Positions 1 through 8,946 of a stretch of 64,000 nucleotides of DNA are shown here, piece after piece. Every line of letters begins with the position of its first letter. The stretch's first letter is position 1. This DNA is from Micromonospora alfalfae (lineage in GTDB: Bacteria; Actinomycetota; Actinomycetes; Mycobacteriales; Micromonosporaceae). The notes below the pieces were generated by a model, which worked only from the letters and a program-made list of their open reading frames with translations, searched no databases and was not told the DNA's origin. The DNA lies in assembly GCF_022230925.1 (NCBI RefSeq), contig NZ_JAKKFH010000036.1:1-64000 (forward strand), given 5' to 3'. A program made the position numbers and the translations under genes.

Positions 1-161
1 CGATCGCGGAGCCGGCCCGGCCCGTTTCGTAACGCCCCCGGGATACCGCTCTGCCGCCGGCCGTACGCGCCGGATGGCCCGGCCTTCCACCCTCGGCCCG
101 ACCTGGAACACGCACCGCTGACCGCCCACGCCCGGCATGTCACCGGCCCCTGACCTGCTCC

Positions 162-239
162 CAAGATCGTGCTCGATTCAGGATGTAGTGGCGTCGGCGT
201 CCGGCGATGCCACTACAACCATGTTCGGGCGCGATCTTG
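162..239. repeat. GATC-tipped palindrome, subfamily A, copy 1
   Basis: A 78-base imperfect inverted repeat. The outer tips are CAAGATCG and CGATCTTG, and the inner arms are TGTAGTGGC and GCCACTACA. A second copy with the same tips and inner arms is at 49127-49205. The stop codon of the leftward mannosyltransferase-like gene (213-215) lies inside the right half. It could be a hairpin terminator or a dispersed REP-like element; its function is not known. Confidence 0.8.
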
Positions 240-1793
240 ACCATCGGATCGTCGATGTGACGAGCGGTTCGGCCCGTTCTGCCGGACCCGAAGGAGCAGG
301 AACAGGAGCAGGGCGGTCATCGCCACCGCGCCGGGGGCCTTCGTGAAGCGGGCCAGGTTGGTGCCGTCGGGCAGGGCCAGAAAGGTCGCTGCCCCGGCCG
401 GCAGCACGAACCAAGTGGTCCGGGTGGCGGTGAGCGCGAGCAGCGCCAGCGGCCAGGTCGCGTACCAGGGGTGGAAGACCGGGGACAGGACGACGGTGGC
501 GACCAGCGCCAACGCCGCGCCGTGCAGCGCCACCCGGGAGCGCGCCGCCGGAGGACACCCAACCTCAGGACAAGCGAACTCCGAAGACGCGACCAGGGAA
601 CTCCCCGCCCCCGAACCCCTCGCCTCGGGAGCCGCGGCCTCGTTCAGCCCGCGCAGCACATGCCAGGCCCGCCACCAGAGCACCAGCAGCACCCCGACGA
701 GCAGCAGCAGCGCCACCGTCCGGACCACCGGCACCGCCTGCGGGTCCCGGCCGAACAGCGCGCCAACGTAGTCGACCACGAAGCCCACGGCGGTGGGCGG
801 TGACGTCCACTGCTCCGAGTCGCCACTGTGGGTCAGCCCGCCCACCCAGCCGAAGCCGAGGCCGGACAGCGCCGAGGTGATCAGCAGCGCGGCGAGCAGC
901 CCTCCGGCCAGCCAACCACAGTGGCGCAGCAACGCCCGAACGGTGTACCGGCCGTGCACCGCGGCCAACACGGCGAACGGCACCACCACCACGGCGCTGG
1001 CCTTCACAGTGACCGCCAGCCCGAGCAGCGCGCCGGCCAGCAGCAGCGCCGCCGGGCGACCTGGTCGACGGACCACGACCAGCAGCCCGCACAGCAGCAG
1101 CCCGAGCATCACGGCGTCGTTGTGCGCCCCGCCCACCAGGTGCACGCCGACCAGCGGGCAGGCCAGCAGCAGCCAGACCGCCCGACGGGCCGGCACCCCG
1201 GCCGCCCGCGCCAGAGCGGGCACGCAGAGCGCGGCGAGCAGCAGCCCCGCCACGGCGATGATCCGCAGCGTCACGAGCGTGCCGGTGAGCCCGCCGCCGA
1301 CACTCACCGCGAGCGCCGCGAGCAGGACGAACACCGGCCCGTACGGTGCCGGGGTGTCCCGCCAGATCGGCGCCACAGTGTCCAGCCAGGGGCAGCCCGC
1401 CGCCGCCACCCCCACGGCGTACGGGTCGACGCCGTGCGCGTACGTCCAGCCCTGGCAGGCGTACGAGTAGACGTCGCGGCTGCCCAGCGGTGGCGCGACC
1501 AGCAGCGGTAGCGCCCACAGCCCGGCGGTGACGTACGCCCAACGGGTCGACGGCGCACCCTCGCGCAGTGACCACCACGCCCCGACCAGCAGCACGGTGC
1601 CGATCAGCCAGCAGGTCAGCGTCGCCGGGCCGTCCGGGGTTCGCCAGATCGACGCGGGTGTCACGCCCAGCGGGGCGTCGGGCAGTGCCCCGCCGAGGTA
1701 TCCGGCCACGGCGAGCAGGACAGCGCCGGCCAGGCCGACGTACCGGGCGACGCGGGCAACCGGTGGGCCAGCGGGCGGGCCGGGAGCGGTCAC
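213..1793 (-). CDS. MptB-like polyprenol-phosphomannose-dependent mannosyltransferase, copy 2
   Basis: Multi-pass membrane protein of about 526 residues resembling the GT-C family that includes MptA/MptB, which add alpha-1,6-mannose from polyprenyl-phosphomannose on the outer face of the membrane. Visible motifs are SRDVYSYACQG at residues 105-115, WRDTPAPYGP at 144-153 and an HPWYATWP motif in the C-terminal third. The GTG start at 1793 is chosen because GGGAAGG lies just upstream and the preceding gene ends 14 bases before; the reading frame stays open further upstream only as antisense noise. It is the downstream member of a tandem pair with the gene at 1808-3217. An Ala/Ser/Gly/Glu-rich cytoplasmic-looking loop before the last membrane segments is absent from the paralogue. 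The last residues and stop codon are encoded by a palindromic repeat. The exact acceptor cannot be told from sequence. Confidence 0.75.
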   Translation of the reverse strand: MTAPGPPAGPPVARVARYVGLAGAVLLAVAGYLGGALPDAPLGVTPASIWRTPDGPATLTCWLIGTVLLVGAWWSLREGAPSTRWAYVTAGLWALPLLVAPPLGSRDVYSYACQGWTYAHGVDPYAVGVAAAGCPWLDTVAPIWRDTPAPYGPVFVLLAALAVSVGGGLTGTLVTLRIIAVAGLLLAALCVPALARAAGVPARRAVWLLLACPLVGVHLVGGAHNDAVMLGLLLCGLLVVVRRPGRPAALLLAGALLGLAVTVKASAVVVVPFAVLAAVHGRYTVRALLRHCGWLAGGLLAALLITSALSGLGFGWVGGLTHSGDSEQWTSPPTAVGFVVDYVGALFGRDPQAVPVVRTVALLLLVGVLLVLWWRAWHVLRGLNEAAAPEARGSGAGSSLVASSEFACPEVGCPPAARSRVALHGAALALVATVVLSPVFHPWYATWPLALLALTATRTTWFVLPAGAATFLALPDGTNLARFTKAPGAVAMTALLLFLLLRVRQNGPNRSSHRRSDGQDRARTWL

Positions 1794-1807
1794 CGGCGCA
1801 CCTTCCC

Positions 1808-3217
1808 TCAGTCGGCGGCGACCGGCTGACGGGCCGCCCGAGCCGACCGTACCAACCGGATGACCAGCACGATCACCAACAGCGTCATCAGCGGCGCCCC
1901 GACCGTCTTGGTGTAGCGGGGCAGCCCGGTGCCGTCGGGCAGCACCAGGAACGACGCGACCAGGGCGACCACGATGAACCATCTGGTCCGCTGGGCGGTG
2001 GCGGCCAGCACGAACAGCGGCCAGGTCCAGTACCAGGGGTGCACCACGGGGGCGAGCGCGACGGTGAGGGCGAGCGCGAGGCCGGCGTGGTACAGCGGGT
2101 CGCGGGTGCGGGCCCGCCACCAGACCCAGACGAGCAGGACGGCCAGGACGACCACGGCGATCCCGCGGGTGACCGGCAGCGCGTCGATGTGACCACCGAA
2201 CAGCGCCGCGACGTACCCGGCCGTCTGCCCCACGGCCGTCGACGGGGACGTCCAGGCGATGGCGGCGCCACCCTGGGACAGCCCGCCGATCCAACCGAAG
2301 TCCAGCCCACCGACGACTGTCACGCCGACCACGGCGGCGACGGTGCCGCCGACCACCCAGCCGCCGTCGCGGATCAGCGTGCGGATCCGGTACGGCCCCG
2401 CGGTGGCCGCCAGTGCGGCGAACGGCACCACCACCACGGCGGTCACCTTGATCGCCACCGCGATGCCGAGGATCAGCCCGCCGACCAGCAGCATGCCGCG
2501 CCGGCCCGGGTGCGCTGCCACCACTGCCAGCCCGCCGACGAGCGCGGCGAGCATCAGCACGTCGTTGTGGGGGCCACCGATCAGGTGCGCGGCGACCAGC
2601 GGGGAACCCAACGCCAGCCACACCGCCCGCTTCGCCGGCACACCGGCCCGACGCGCCAGCGTCGGCAGGGCCCACGCGGTGAGGACGACGCCGACCAGCG
2701 ACAGCGCACGGAACAGCACGATGCTGGCGGTCAGCGAACCGGTGGCCTTCACCACGGCGCCCGCGATGAGCACGAACAGCGGCCCGTACGGCGCCGGGGT
2801 GTCGCGCCAGATGACCGAGACCGAGTCCAGCCAGGGGCAGGGCAGTGCGGAGACGCCCTGCTCGTACGGGCTGATGCCGCCGACGAAGCTGGCGCCCTGG
2901 CAGGCGTACGCGTACACGTCCCGGCTGCCGAAGGGCGGTGCGATCAGCAACGGCAGCAGCCAGAGCCCGACTGTGACAAGCGCCCAGCGCGTCGAGGGTC
3001 CTCCGTCACGTAGCGCCCACCAGGCGTACGCCATCAGGCCGGTGCCGACCAACCAGGCGGCGAGGATCAGCGGACCGTCGGGCCCCTGCCAGATGCTGAC
3101 CGGGGTGCTGCGCAGGGGGCCGCTGGGAAACGCGCCGCCGAGGAAAGCGGCGAGCGCGAGCAGCATCGAGCCGGCCAGGCCGGTCCAGCGCGCGAGGTGG
3201 GAAGGCACGCCGGACAT
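1808..3217 (-). CDS. MptB-like polyprenol-phosphomannose-dependent mannosyltransferase, copy 1
   Basis: Integral membrane protein of 469 residues, a close paralogue of the next gene downstream. It carries the same signatures: SRDVYAYACQG at 98-108, WRDTPAPYGP at 137-146, and HPWYWTWP near the C-terminus. By family it would transfer mannose from a lipid-linked donor to a growing envelope glycan (lipomannan-like or a related glycoconjugate). The length is close to that expected of the family. It is separated by 39 bases from the upstream membrane-protein gene (3257-4876) and by 14 bases from its paralogue, so all are probably cotranscribed leftward. The tandem duplication suggests two linkages or two acceptors, which is inference. 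Confidence 0.75.
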   Translation of the reverse strand: MSGVPSHLARWTGLAGSMLLALAAFLGGAFPSGPLRSTPVSIWQGPDGPLILAAWLVGTGLMAYAWWALRDGGPSTRWALVTVGLWLLPLLIAPPFGSRDVYAYACQGASFVGGISPYEQGVSALPCPWLDSVSVIWRDTPAPYGPLFVLIAGAVVKATGSLTASIVLFRALSLVGVVLTAWALPTLARRAGVPAKRAVWLALGSPLVAAHLIGGPHNDVLMLAALVGGLAVVAAHPGRRGMLLVGGLILGIAVAIKVTAVVVVPFAALAATAGPYRIRTLIRDGGWVVGGTVAAVVGVTVVGGLDFGWIGGLSQGGAAIAWTSPSTAVGQTAGYVAALFGGHIDALPVTRGIAVVVLAVLLVWVWWRARTRDPLYHAGLALALTVALAPVVHPWYWTWPLFVLAATAQRTRWFIVVALVASFLVLPDGTGLPRYTKTVGAPLMTLLVIVLVIRLVRSARAARQPVAAD

Positions 3218-3256
3218 GCTGCCAGCCCGTCGCTGGGAGGCCGACGGCAGGCACTG

Positions 3257-4876
3257 TCAGCAGTGGCGCGCCGGTGCCAACCCACTGGAGATCGAGTAGT
3301 CGCCGGCGGCGCGGACCCGCACCTCGGTCCACCCGTCCGCGCCCTGTCGCAGACACCCGTCCGGGCCGTTCAAGGTGAGCCAGCGCGACCAGCGCACCCG
3401 GACCAGCACGTCCCCGGGTGTGGCGGTCAGCCGGACCGCGCCGCGGTCGGCGGCGACGAGTTGACCCGGGGCACCGACCAGCGGGCTCGGATCGACCACG
3501 GCGTACATCTGCCAGGTGGAGTCACGCCAGACCTCCCGCAGGTACGGCAGGCCGCCACGGATCAGCGCTGCCTCGTCGCGGCCCCACCTGTCGGCCGGCG
3601 CGTCCGGGGCGAGCACCACGTAGCTCACCGCCTCGTGCCGTAACCACTGCTCGTACGTCTGCGCGCTCAGGTTTCCGTCGTAGAACAGCGCGTTGCGGTC
3701 GCTGTCGACCTGGCGTTCCCAGCCCCGGGCCAGTGGCACTGTCGGCGGCAGGTACGCGGACTCCCAGTGGTCGCGTAGCGGCACCACCTCGACCCGCCCG
3801 GCCGGTTGCCGCCTGTCGAGTTCGGCGACGAGCGGTTGGTAGAAGCTCGCGGCGCTCTCCGGGGCGCCGGCCCGGGTCACGTCGCTCACCATCACCGGGG
3901 ACTGCCACCAGACTGTCGCGGCGAGCAGCGCGGCCAGCCATGCCCCCGGCAACGCGGCGTACCCGGCCAGCACGGGCAGCGCGAACAGCATCGGCAGTCG
4001 TAGCGCGTTGGAACCGATCGGGCTGGGCACGTAGTACGCGGCGATCAGGAGCAGCACGGTGAGCGCCGCGCCGACGCGCAGTACCCGGCGGCGACGCGGC
4101 AGCACGACCGCCACCAGCACCGCGAGCGCGACGTTGATGCGCATCGACTCGGCGGAGTACGGCTGGGTGCCGCCGTTGCCGAAGACGAACGCCATCGGGG
4201 CGAGCGTGACGGCGGGCGCCACGGCCAGGACGAACCCCTCGGCCAGTGGTCGCTCCGCTCGCCAGCCTCCGGGCAGCGGGCAGCCTGGCCCGTCACCGGT
4301 GCGCAGGGCGCCCAGCAGCAGCGCCGCGCCGGCCAGCCCGGTGAACAGCCCGGCGACCGGGCTTGCCGCCGTCGCCAGGGCGGCGCAGACGGCGGCGAGC
4401 GTCAACCGGAGCCAGCGCGGCGGGCGTTCCGCGCTGACCGCGCAGAGCGCCAGCAGCCCCAACGCCAACCCGACCGCGAAGGTGATCCGCCCGCTCGCCA
4501 GGTTGCCGACCAGCACCACAGCGCCGAGAACACCGGCCAGCAGCGGTCGGCGGGCCCGGTTGCGGGTGAACAGCCAACCCAGCGCTGCCGCGCCAACCAC
4601 GGCGGCGACCGCCCCCAGCGGACGCACCCCGATCAGCGCGCCCAACCGGGCTGTGAAGAGGCTGTAGCCGTACTGGTTGATGCCGCCGTACCAGCCGAAG
4701 TCGACCGGCGCGGCCCCGTACCGCTCGGTGAACCCGGCACGGGCCACCTGGGCGGCGAGGTCGGTGCCCATCGGCGGCGCGAGGAGGAACGCGACGGCGA
4801 GCAGCACCGCCACAGCGGTCGCCGCCGCCCAACCCGCGACGCTCCGCCCGGTCGGACGCGGCGACGCGTCAGGCAT
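3257..4876 (-). CDS. polytopic membrane protein with C-terminal soluble domain, possibly GT-C-like
   Basis: 539 residues. Roughly the first 330 are hydrophobic with about ten membrane segments, and the rest is a polar domain ending in a Cys residue. An early loop contains a DFGWYGG motif. I do not recognise a named family with certainty; the plan (many membrane helices followed by an extracytoplasmic domain) resembles GT-C glycosyltransferases and polyprenyl-sugar-using proteins, which fits the two mannosyltransferase-like genes downstream. The ATG start at 4876 overlaps the glnE stop (4869-4871) by 8 bases, indicating translational coupling to glnE. Role in envelope glycan assembly is inferred from context only. 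Confidence 0.6.
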   Translation of the reverse strand: MPDASPRPTGRSVAGWAAATAVAVLLAVAFLLAPPMGTDLAAQVARAGFTERYGAAPVDFGWYGGINQYGYSLFTARLGALIGVRPLGAVAAVVGAAALGWLFTRNRARRPLLAGVLGAVVLVGNLASGRITFAVGLALGLLALCAVSAERPPRWLRLTLAAVCAALATAASPVAGLFTGLAGAALLLGALRTGDGPGCPLPGGWRAERPLAEGFVLAVAPAVTLAPMAFVFGNGGTQPYSAESMRINVALAVLVAVVLPRRRRVLRVGAALTVLLLIAAYYVPSPIGSNALRLPMLFALPVLAGYAALPGAWLAALLAATVWWQSPVMVSDVTRAGAPESAASFYQPLVAELDRRQPAGRVEVVPLRDHWESAYLPPTVPLARGWERQVDSDRNALFYDGNLSAQTYEQWLRHEAVSYVVLAPDAPADRWGRDEAALIRGGLPYLREVWRDSTWQMYAVVDPSPLVGAPGQLVAADRGAVRLTATPGDVLVRVRWSRWLTLNGPDGCLRQGADGWTEVRVRAAGDYSISSGLAPARHC

Positions 4877-7800
4877 CGAGGACCCGTTCGGCAGCGGCCC
4901 GGGAGCGGCGGCCGGTGCGCAGGTACTCGTCCAGGAACTCCCCCGGGTCGTCGCGGCCGAGCAGCCGGGCCACCCCGGCCAACTCCACCCCGTGCCGGGG
5001 CAGTTGGTCGCCGGCCCGACCCCGGACCAGCATCAACGCGTTGCGGACCTGCGCGGCCAGGGACCAACCGGCGGCCATCTCCGCGGCGTCCGCCGGGTCG
5101 ATCAGGCCGGCCCGCTCGGCCGCCGCGAGGGCGTCGAGGGTACGTGTGCCGCGCAGCGCCGGTATCGCGCCGGCGTGCCGGAGCTGAACGAGTTGCACCG
5201 CCCACTCCACGTCGGCGAGCCCACCGCGCCCCAACTTGGTGTGGGTTGCCGGGTCGGCGCCACGGGGCAGCCGTTCGGTCTCCACCCGGGCCTTGATTCG
5301 CCGGATCTCGACGACCTGCTCGCGGGTCAGCCCGTCGGCCGGGTAGCGCACCGGCTCGATCATCGCCTCGAACTCGGCGCCCAGGTCGGCGTCACCGCAG
5401 ACGAACCGGGCGCGCAGCAGTGCCTGCGCCTCCCACACCCGCGACCAGCGCGCGTAGTACTGCGCGTACGCGGCGAGGCTGCGTACCAGCGGACCCTGGC
5501 GGCCCTCCGGCCGCAGGTCGGCGTCGACGCCCAGCGGCGGGTCGGGGGCGGGTACGCCGAGCAGTCGACGCAGCTCCTCGGCGACGGCGTGCGCGGCGGC
5601 GCTGGCCGCGCTCTCGCTGGTGCCCGGCGGCGGGTCGTAGACGAAGAGCACGTCGGCGTCGGAGAGGTAGTTCGACTCGTACCCGCCGAGCCGGCCCATG
5701 CCGATCACCGCGAACCGCAGCCCGGGTGGTGCCGGTTGGCTGGCCTGGGCGGCCCGCAGCGCGGCGGCCAGAGTGGCGTCGGTGACGTCGGCGAGCGCCG
5801 TACCGACAGCGGTGATGTCGGACAGCTTGGGGGCCGACCGGTTCGCGCCGTCCGCCCGGGTGGGGCTGGGCGCGAGCGCGCCGGCCCGGCAGAGCACGTC
5901 GGCGCAGGCCACCCGGACCAGCTCGCGGCGTCGCAGCGCGCGCACCGCGCTGGTGGCCTCGACCGGGTCGGTGTGCCGGGCCGCCGCCGCCAGGAACCCC
6001 TCCCGCAGCACCTCGGGCGCGCGTGGCGCCAGCTCGTTCTCCTCGGCCAGCAGCCGCAGCGCCTCCGGGTCGCGGGCGAGCAGGTCGGCGACGTACCGGG
6101 ACAACGCGAGGACCCGGGCCAGCCGGCGGGCGACCGGGCCGCCGTCGCGCAGCAGCCGCAGGTACCAGGGGGTGCTGCCCAGCTTGTCGGAGACCTTGCG
6201 GTAGTTGAGCAGCCCCCGGTCCGGCTCCGGCGCGTCGGCGAACTCGCTGAGCAGCACCGGCAGCAATGTGCGCTGGATGGCCGCCGTGCGGCTCACCCCG
6301 CCGGTGAGCGCCTGGAGGTGGCGCAACGCCCCCGCCGGGTCGGCGAAGCCGAGGATCTCCAGGCGGTTCCTGGCCGCCTCCGGGGTGAGCCGCAACCCGT
6401 CGGCCGGTACCCGGGCCACCGACTCCAACAGCGGCCGGTAGAGCAGTTTGGCGTGCAGTCGGCGTACCTCGGTGGCGTGCGTGACCCACTCGGCCCGGAA
6501 ACTCTCCACGGCGCTGCGCCCCGGCGCGGCGGTGAAACCGAGCGCGGCGGCGAGCCAGCGCAGCGCGCCCGGCTCGGCGGGCACCGTGTGCGTACGACGC
6601 AGGCCCTGGAGTTGCAGCCGGTGCTCGACGCTGCGCAGGAAACGGTAGCCGCGCAGCAGGGCCTCGCCGTCGGCCCGCCCGACGTAGCCGCCGGCGACGA
6701 GCGCGCGCAACGCCGGGATGGTGCCGGGCGGACGCAGCGTCTCGTCGCCGCGACCATGTACGAGTTGCAGCAACTGGACGGCGAACTCGATGTCACGCAG
6801 CCCACCGGGACCGCGCTTGATCTCGCGTTCCAGCTCCTTCGGCGGAATGTGGTCGATGATCCGGCGGCGCATGGCGCGGACGTCCTCGACCGCTTCGGGC
6901 CGCTCGGCCGCCCGCCAGACCAGCGGCGCGAGCTGATCGATCCACTCCTGGGCCAGCGGCAGGTCACCGGCGGCCGGGCGGGCCTTGAGCAACGCCTGGA
7001 ACTCCCAGGTGCGCGCCCACCGCCGGTAGTAGGCCAGGTGGCTGGCGAGGGTCCGCACCAGCGGGCCGCGGCTGCCCTCGGGGCGCAGCGCGGCGTCCAC
7101 CGGCCAGGCGACCAGCCCGCAGATGTAGATCAACCGGGTCGCCACCTGGGTCGCGGCGGACAGGTCGGCGTCCTCGGCGGCCACGAAGATGACGTCCACG
7201 TCGGACACGTAGTTCAACTCACCGCCACCGCACTTGCCCATCGCCACGACCGCCAGGCGGGGCCGCTCGGTCCCCTCCGCCAGCTCCGCGACAGCGATCT
7301 CGTACGCCGCGGAGAGCGTCGCGTCGGCCAGCGCGGAGAGCGCTGCCATCGTCTGCTCCAGGCCGCGACCGCCGGTCAGGTCGGCCGCCGCGATCCGCAG
7401 CAACGCCAGGCGGTACGCGACCCGCAGCGCCGCCACCGCGTTGCCGCCGTCGGTCGGCTCCAACCGCCCCTCGGCCGTCGGGGCGAGCCCGTCCGGTGCG
7501 GTCCGCAGCGCCTGGTAGTGCTCGGGGTGGGCCACCAGGTGATCGCCGAGCGCCGCCGACGCGCCGAGCACAGCGATCAGCCGCCGCCGTAACCCGGGAT
7601 CGGCGTGCACGTCCGCGAGAAGCGGCGATTCGGTGCCGCCTTCGGTGGCGCGGCTTCCGGCGCCGCCGCCCGTGGCGCGGCTTCCGGCGCCGCCGCCCGT
7701 GGCGCGGCTTCCGGCGCTGCCGCCCGTGCCGCGGCTCTCGGCGCTGCTGCCCGTGGCGCGGCTTCCGGCGCTGCTGTCCGTGCCGCGGCTGCCCGTGGCG

Positions 7801-8066
7801 CGGCTTCTGGCGCTGCTGTCCGTGCTGCGGCTCTCGGCCTCCACGATGCGGTGCAGTTGGCGCAGCGCCAGGTCCGGGTCGGCGGCCCGGGACAGCGCGG
7901 CGAGCAGCTCCGCGGCGGCCTCGTCGACCGGCTCCTGCTCGGCCGGCTGCCACAGCCGCAGCCCTTCCGGGCCGAGCAGGTCCGCGGCGCGCGCGCCGCC
8001 ATCGCCTTCGGCGGTGCCGAAGCCGTACCGGGCGAGCCGGCCCGGTGCCCTGGTCGGCCGGCTCAT
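4869..8066 (-). CDS. glnE: bifunctional glutamine synthetase adenylyltransferase/deadenylase
   Basis: About 1065 residues with the two tandem nucleotidyltransferase domains of GlnE. The N-terminal (adenylyl-removing) domain has GGGELNYVSDVDVIFV at 280-295, and the C-terminal (adenylylating) domain has GGYESNYLSDADVLFV near residue 790. The enzyme tunes glutamine synthetase activity by adding or removing AMP on a tyrosine according to nitrogen status. The ATG at 8066 shares one base with the stop of the upstream amidotransferase gene (TGATG), so the start is firm. Unusual: residues 79-146, ahead of the first catalytic domain, are an Arg/Ser/Thr/Gly/Ala-rich nonapeptide repeat encoded by a 27-base tandem repeat. 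glnA2 is about 6 kb away on the same strand. In mycobacteria and streptomycetes glnE and glnA2 are also neighbours. Confidence 0.95.
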   Translation of the reverse strand: MSRPTRAPGRLARYGFGTAEGDGGARAADLLGPEGLRLWQPAEQEPVDEAAAELLAALSRAADPDLALRQLHRIVEAESRSTDSSARSRATGSRGTDSSAGSRATGSSAESRGTGGSAGSRATGGGAGSRATGGGAGSRATEGGTESPLLADVHADPGLRRRLIAVLGASAALGDHLVAHPEHYQALRTAPDGLAPTAEGRLEPTDGGNAVAALRVAYRLALLRIAAADLTGGRGLEQTMAALSALADATLSAAYEIAVAELAEGTERPRLAVVAMGKCGGGELNYVSDVDVIFVAAEDADLSAATQVATRLIYICGLVAWPVDAALRPEGSRGPLVRTLASHLAYYRRWARTWEFQALLKARPAAGDLPLAQEWIDQLAPLVWRAAERPEAVEDVRAMRRRIIDHIPPKELEREIKRGPGGLRDIEFAVQLLQLVHGRGDETLRPPGTIPALRALVAGGYVGRADGEALLRGYRFLRSVEHRLQLQGLRRTHTVPAEPGALRWLAAALGFTAAPGRSAVESFRAEWVTHATEVRRLHAKLLYRPLLESVARVPADGLRLTPEAARNRLEILGFADPAGALRHLQALTGGVSRTAAIQRTLLPVLLSEFADAPEPDRGLLNYRKVSDKLGSTPWYLRLLRDGGPVARRLARVLALSRYVADLLARDPEALRLLAEENELAPRAPEVLREGFLAAAARHTDPVEATSAVRALRRRELVRVACADVLCRAGALAPSPTRADGANRSAPKLSDITAVGTALADVTDATLAAALRAAQASQPAPPGLRFAVIGMGRLGGYESNYLSDADVLFVYDPPPGTSESAASAAAHAVAEELRRLLGVPAPDPPLGVDADLRPEGRQGPLVRSLAAYAQYYARWSRVWEAQALLRARFVCGDADLGAEFEAMIEPVRYPADGLTREQVVEIRRIKARVETERLPRGADPATHTKLGRGGLADVEWAVQLVQLRHAGAIPALRGTRTLDALAAAERAGLIDPADAAEMAAGWSLAAQVRNALMLVRGRAGDQLPRHGVELAGVARLLGRDDPGEFLDEYLRTGRRSRAAAERVLDA
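7629..7832 (-). repeat. 27-base in-frame tandem repeat inside glnE
   Basis: About seven full and one partial copy of a 27-base unit encode nonapeptides of the form SRATGGGAG, with variants SRATGSSAE, SRGTGGSAG and SRATEGGTE. The copies nearest 7629-7720 are almost identical at DNA level and those nearer 7832 have diverged. The unit keeps frame, so copy-number change would leave GlnE intact. Confidence 0.9.
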
Positions 8067-8833
8067 CAGTGCCCGAGCAACGGCAGGCCGCGCCGCGTCG
8101 TACTGTCGTCCAGCTCGCCGAGGGCCAGCGCGGCGAACCGGGCGGCGAACGGTTGCCAGACCTCCTCCACGTCGGCCAGCACCGAGGCGCAGGCCGCGAC
8201 CACAAGCTCCGGGTCGTAGCCCAGCTCGGCGAGTTGGGTCGAGTCGGTGGCCCAGTCGGCGATCATCGCGGCGTCGCACTCGATGTGGAACTGCAACCCC
8301 CAGGCCCGGTCACCGAGGCGGAACGCCTGATGCGGGTAGCGGGTGGAGGCGGCCAGCAGAGTCGCGCCCCGAGGCAGCTCCGTGATCTCGTCGGCGTGCC
8401 ACTGGAGCACGTCCGGGATCAACGGCACGTACCGGAACAACGGGTCGTTCTCCGCGGCGTCGCGCCGGCCGACCACGCCGGGGCCGACCTCCGGCCCGGA
8501 CGGGCTGCGCTCCACCAGCCCCGCGTGCGCGGTGGCGAGCAACTGCGCGCCCAGGCAGACCGCCAGGGTCGGCACCCGGTACCGGACCGCCTTGCGCAGC
8601 AGGCCCTCCACGGCCGGAAACCACTGTGCTCCGGGCGAGCCGTCCGGCAACGGGTACGCCTGTTGGTCGCCGCCGAGCACCACCAGCGCCGCGTACCCCT
8701 CCAGGTCGGCGGGGAGTTCGTCGCCGGCGTGCGGGCGTACCACCCACAGCTCCAGCCCAGCCTCGGTCAGCCACTCACCCAGCCGGCGCGCGTCGTCCGT
8801 CGGGTCGTTCTCGATCACCAGCGCGGTTGCCAC
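8066..8833 (-). CDS. class I glutamine amidotransferase (GMP-synthase-like)
   Basis: 255 residues. The class I amidotransferase triad is visible: Cys93 in AVCLGAQLLA, and His183 and Glu185 in GLQFHIE. The fold and length match stand-alone GMP-synthase-glutaminase-like proteins, which hydrolyse glutamine or a gamma-glutamyl compound; the physiological substrate is not readable. It overlaps glnE by one base and is the first gene of the leftward run, so it is likely cotranscribed with glnE, a plausible link to glutamine metabolism. It is divergent from ldcA, leaving a 113-base shared promoter region. Confidence 0.85.
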   Translation of the reverse strand: MATALVIENDPTDDARRLGEWLTEAGLELWVVRPHAGDELPADLEGYAALVVLGGDQQAYPLPDGSPGAQWFPAVEGLLRKAVRYRVPTLAVCLGAQLLATAHAGLVERSPSGPEVGPGVVGRRDAAENDPLFRYVPLIPDVLQWHADEITELPRGATLLAASTRYPHQAFRLGDRAWGLQFHIECDAAMIADWATDSTQLAELGYDPELVVAACASVLADVEEVWQPFAARFAALALGELDDSTTRRGLPLLGH

Positions 8834-8946
8834 CCGTCGAGGCTAGCCGGTACGCCGCACGGCACCACGCCCCGGCACGGGCTGCGCGGCCTCCCGCCGC
8901 CCGTGCACGGGTCCCGACCACGCCGGGGTGATTAGGCTCTGCGGTT

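Noticed and set aside
4677..7592. 971-residue open frame on the plus strand opposite glnE
   Set aside because: Third-position GC makes stops rare in this frame; the sequence is Arg/Gln/Gly-rich and shows no motifs, while glnE on the other strand is certain.
7629..7832. Frameshift or misassembly in glnE
   Set aside because: The repeat keeps frame through the whole region and both catalytic domains follow intact.
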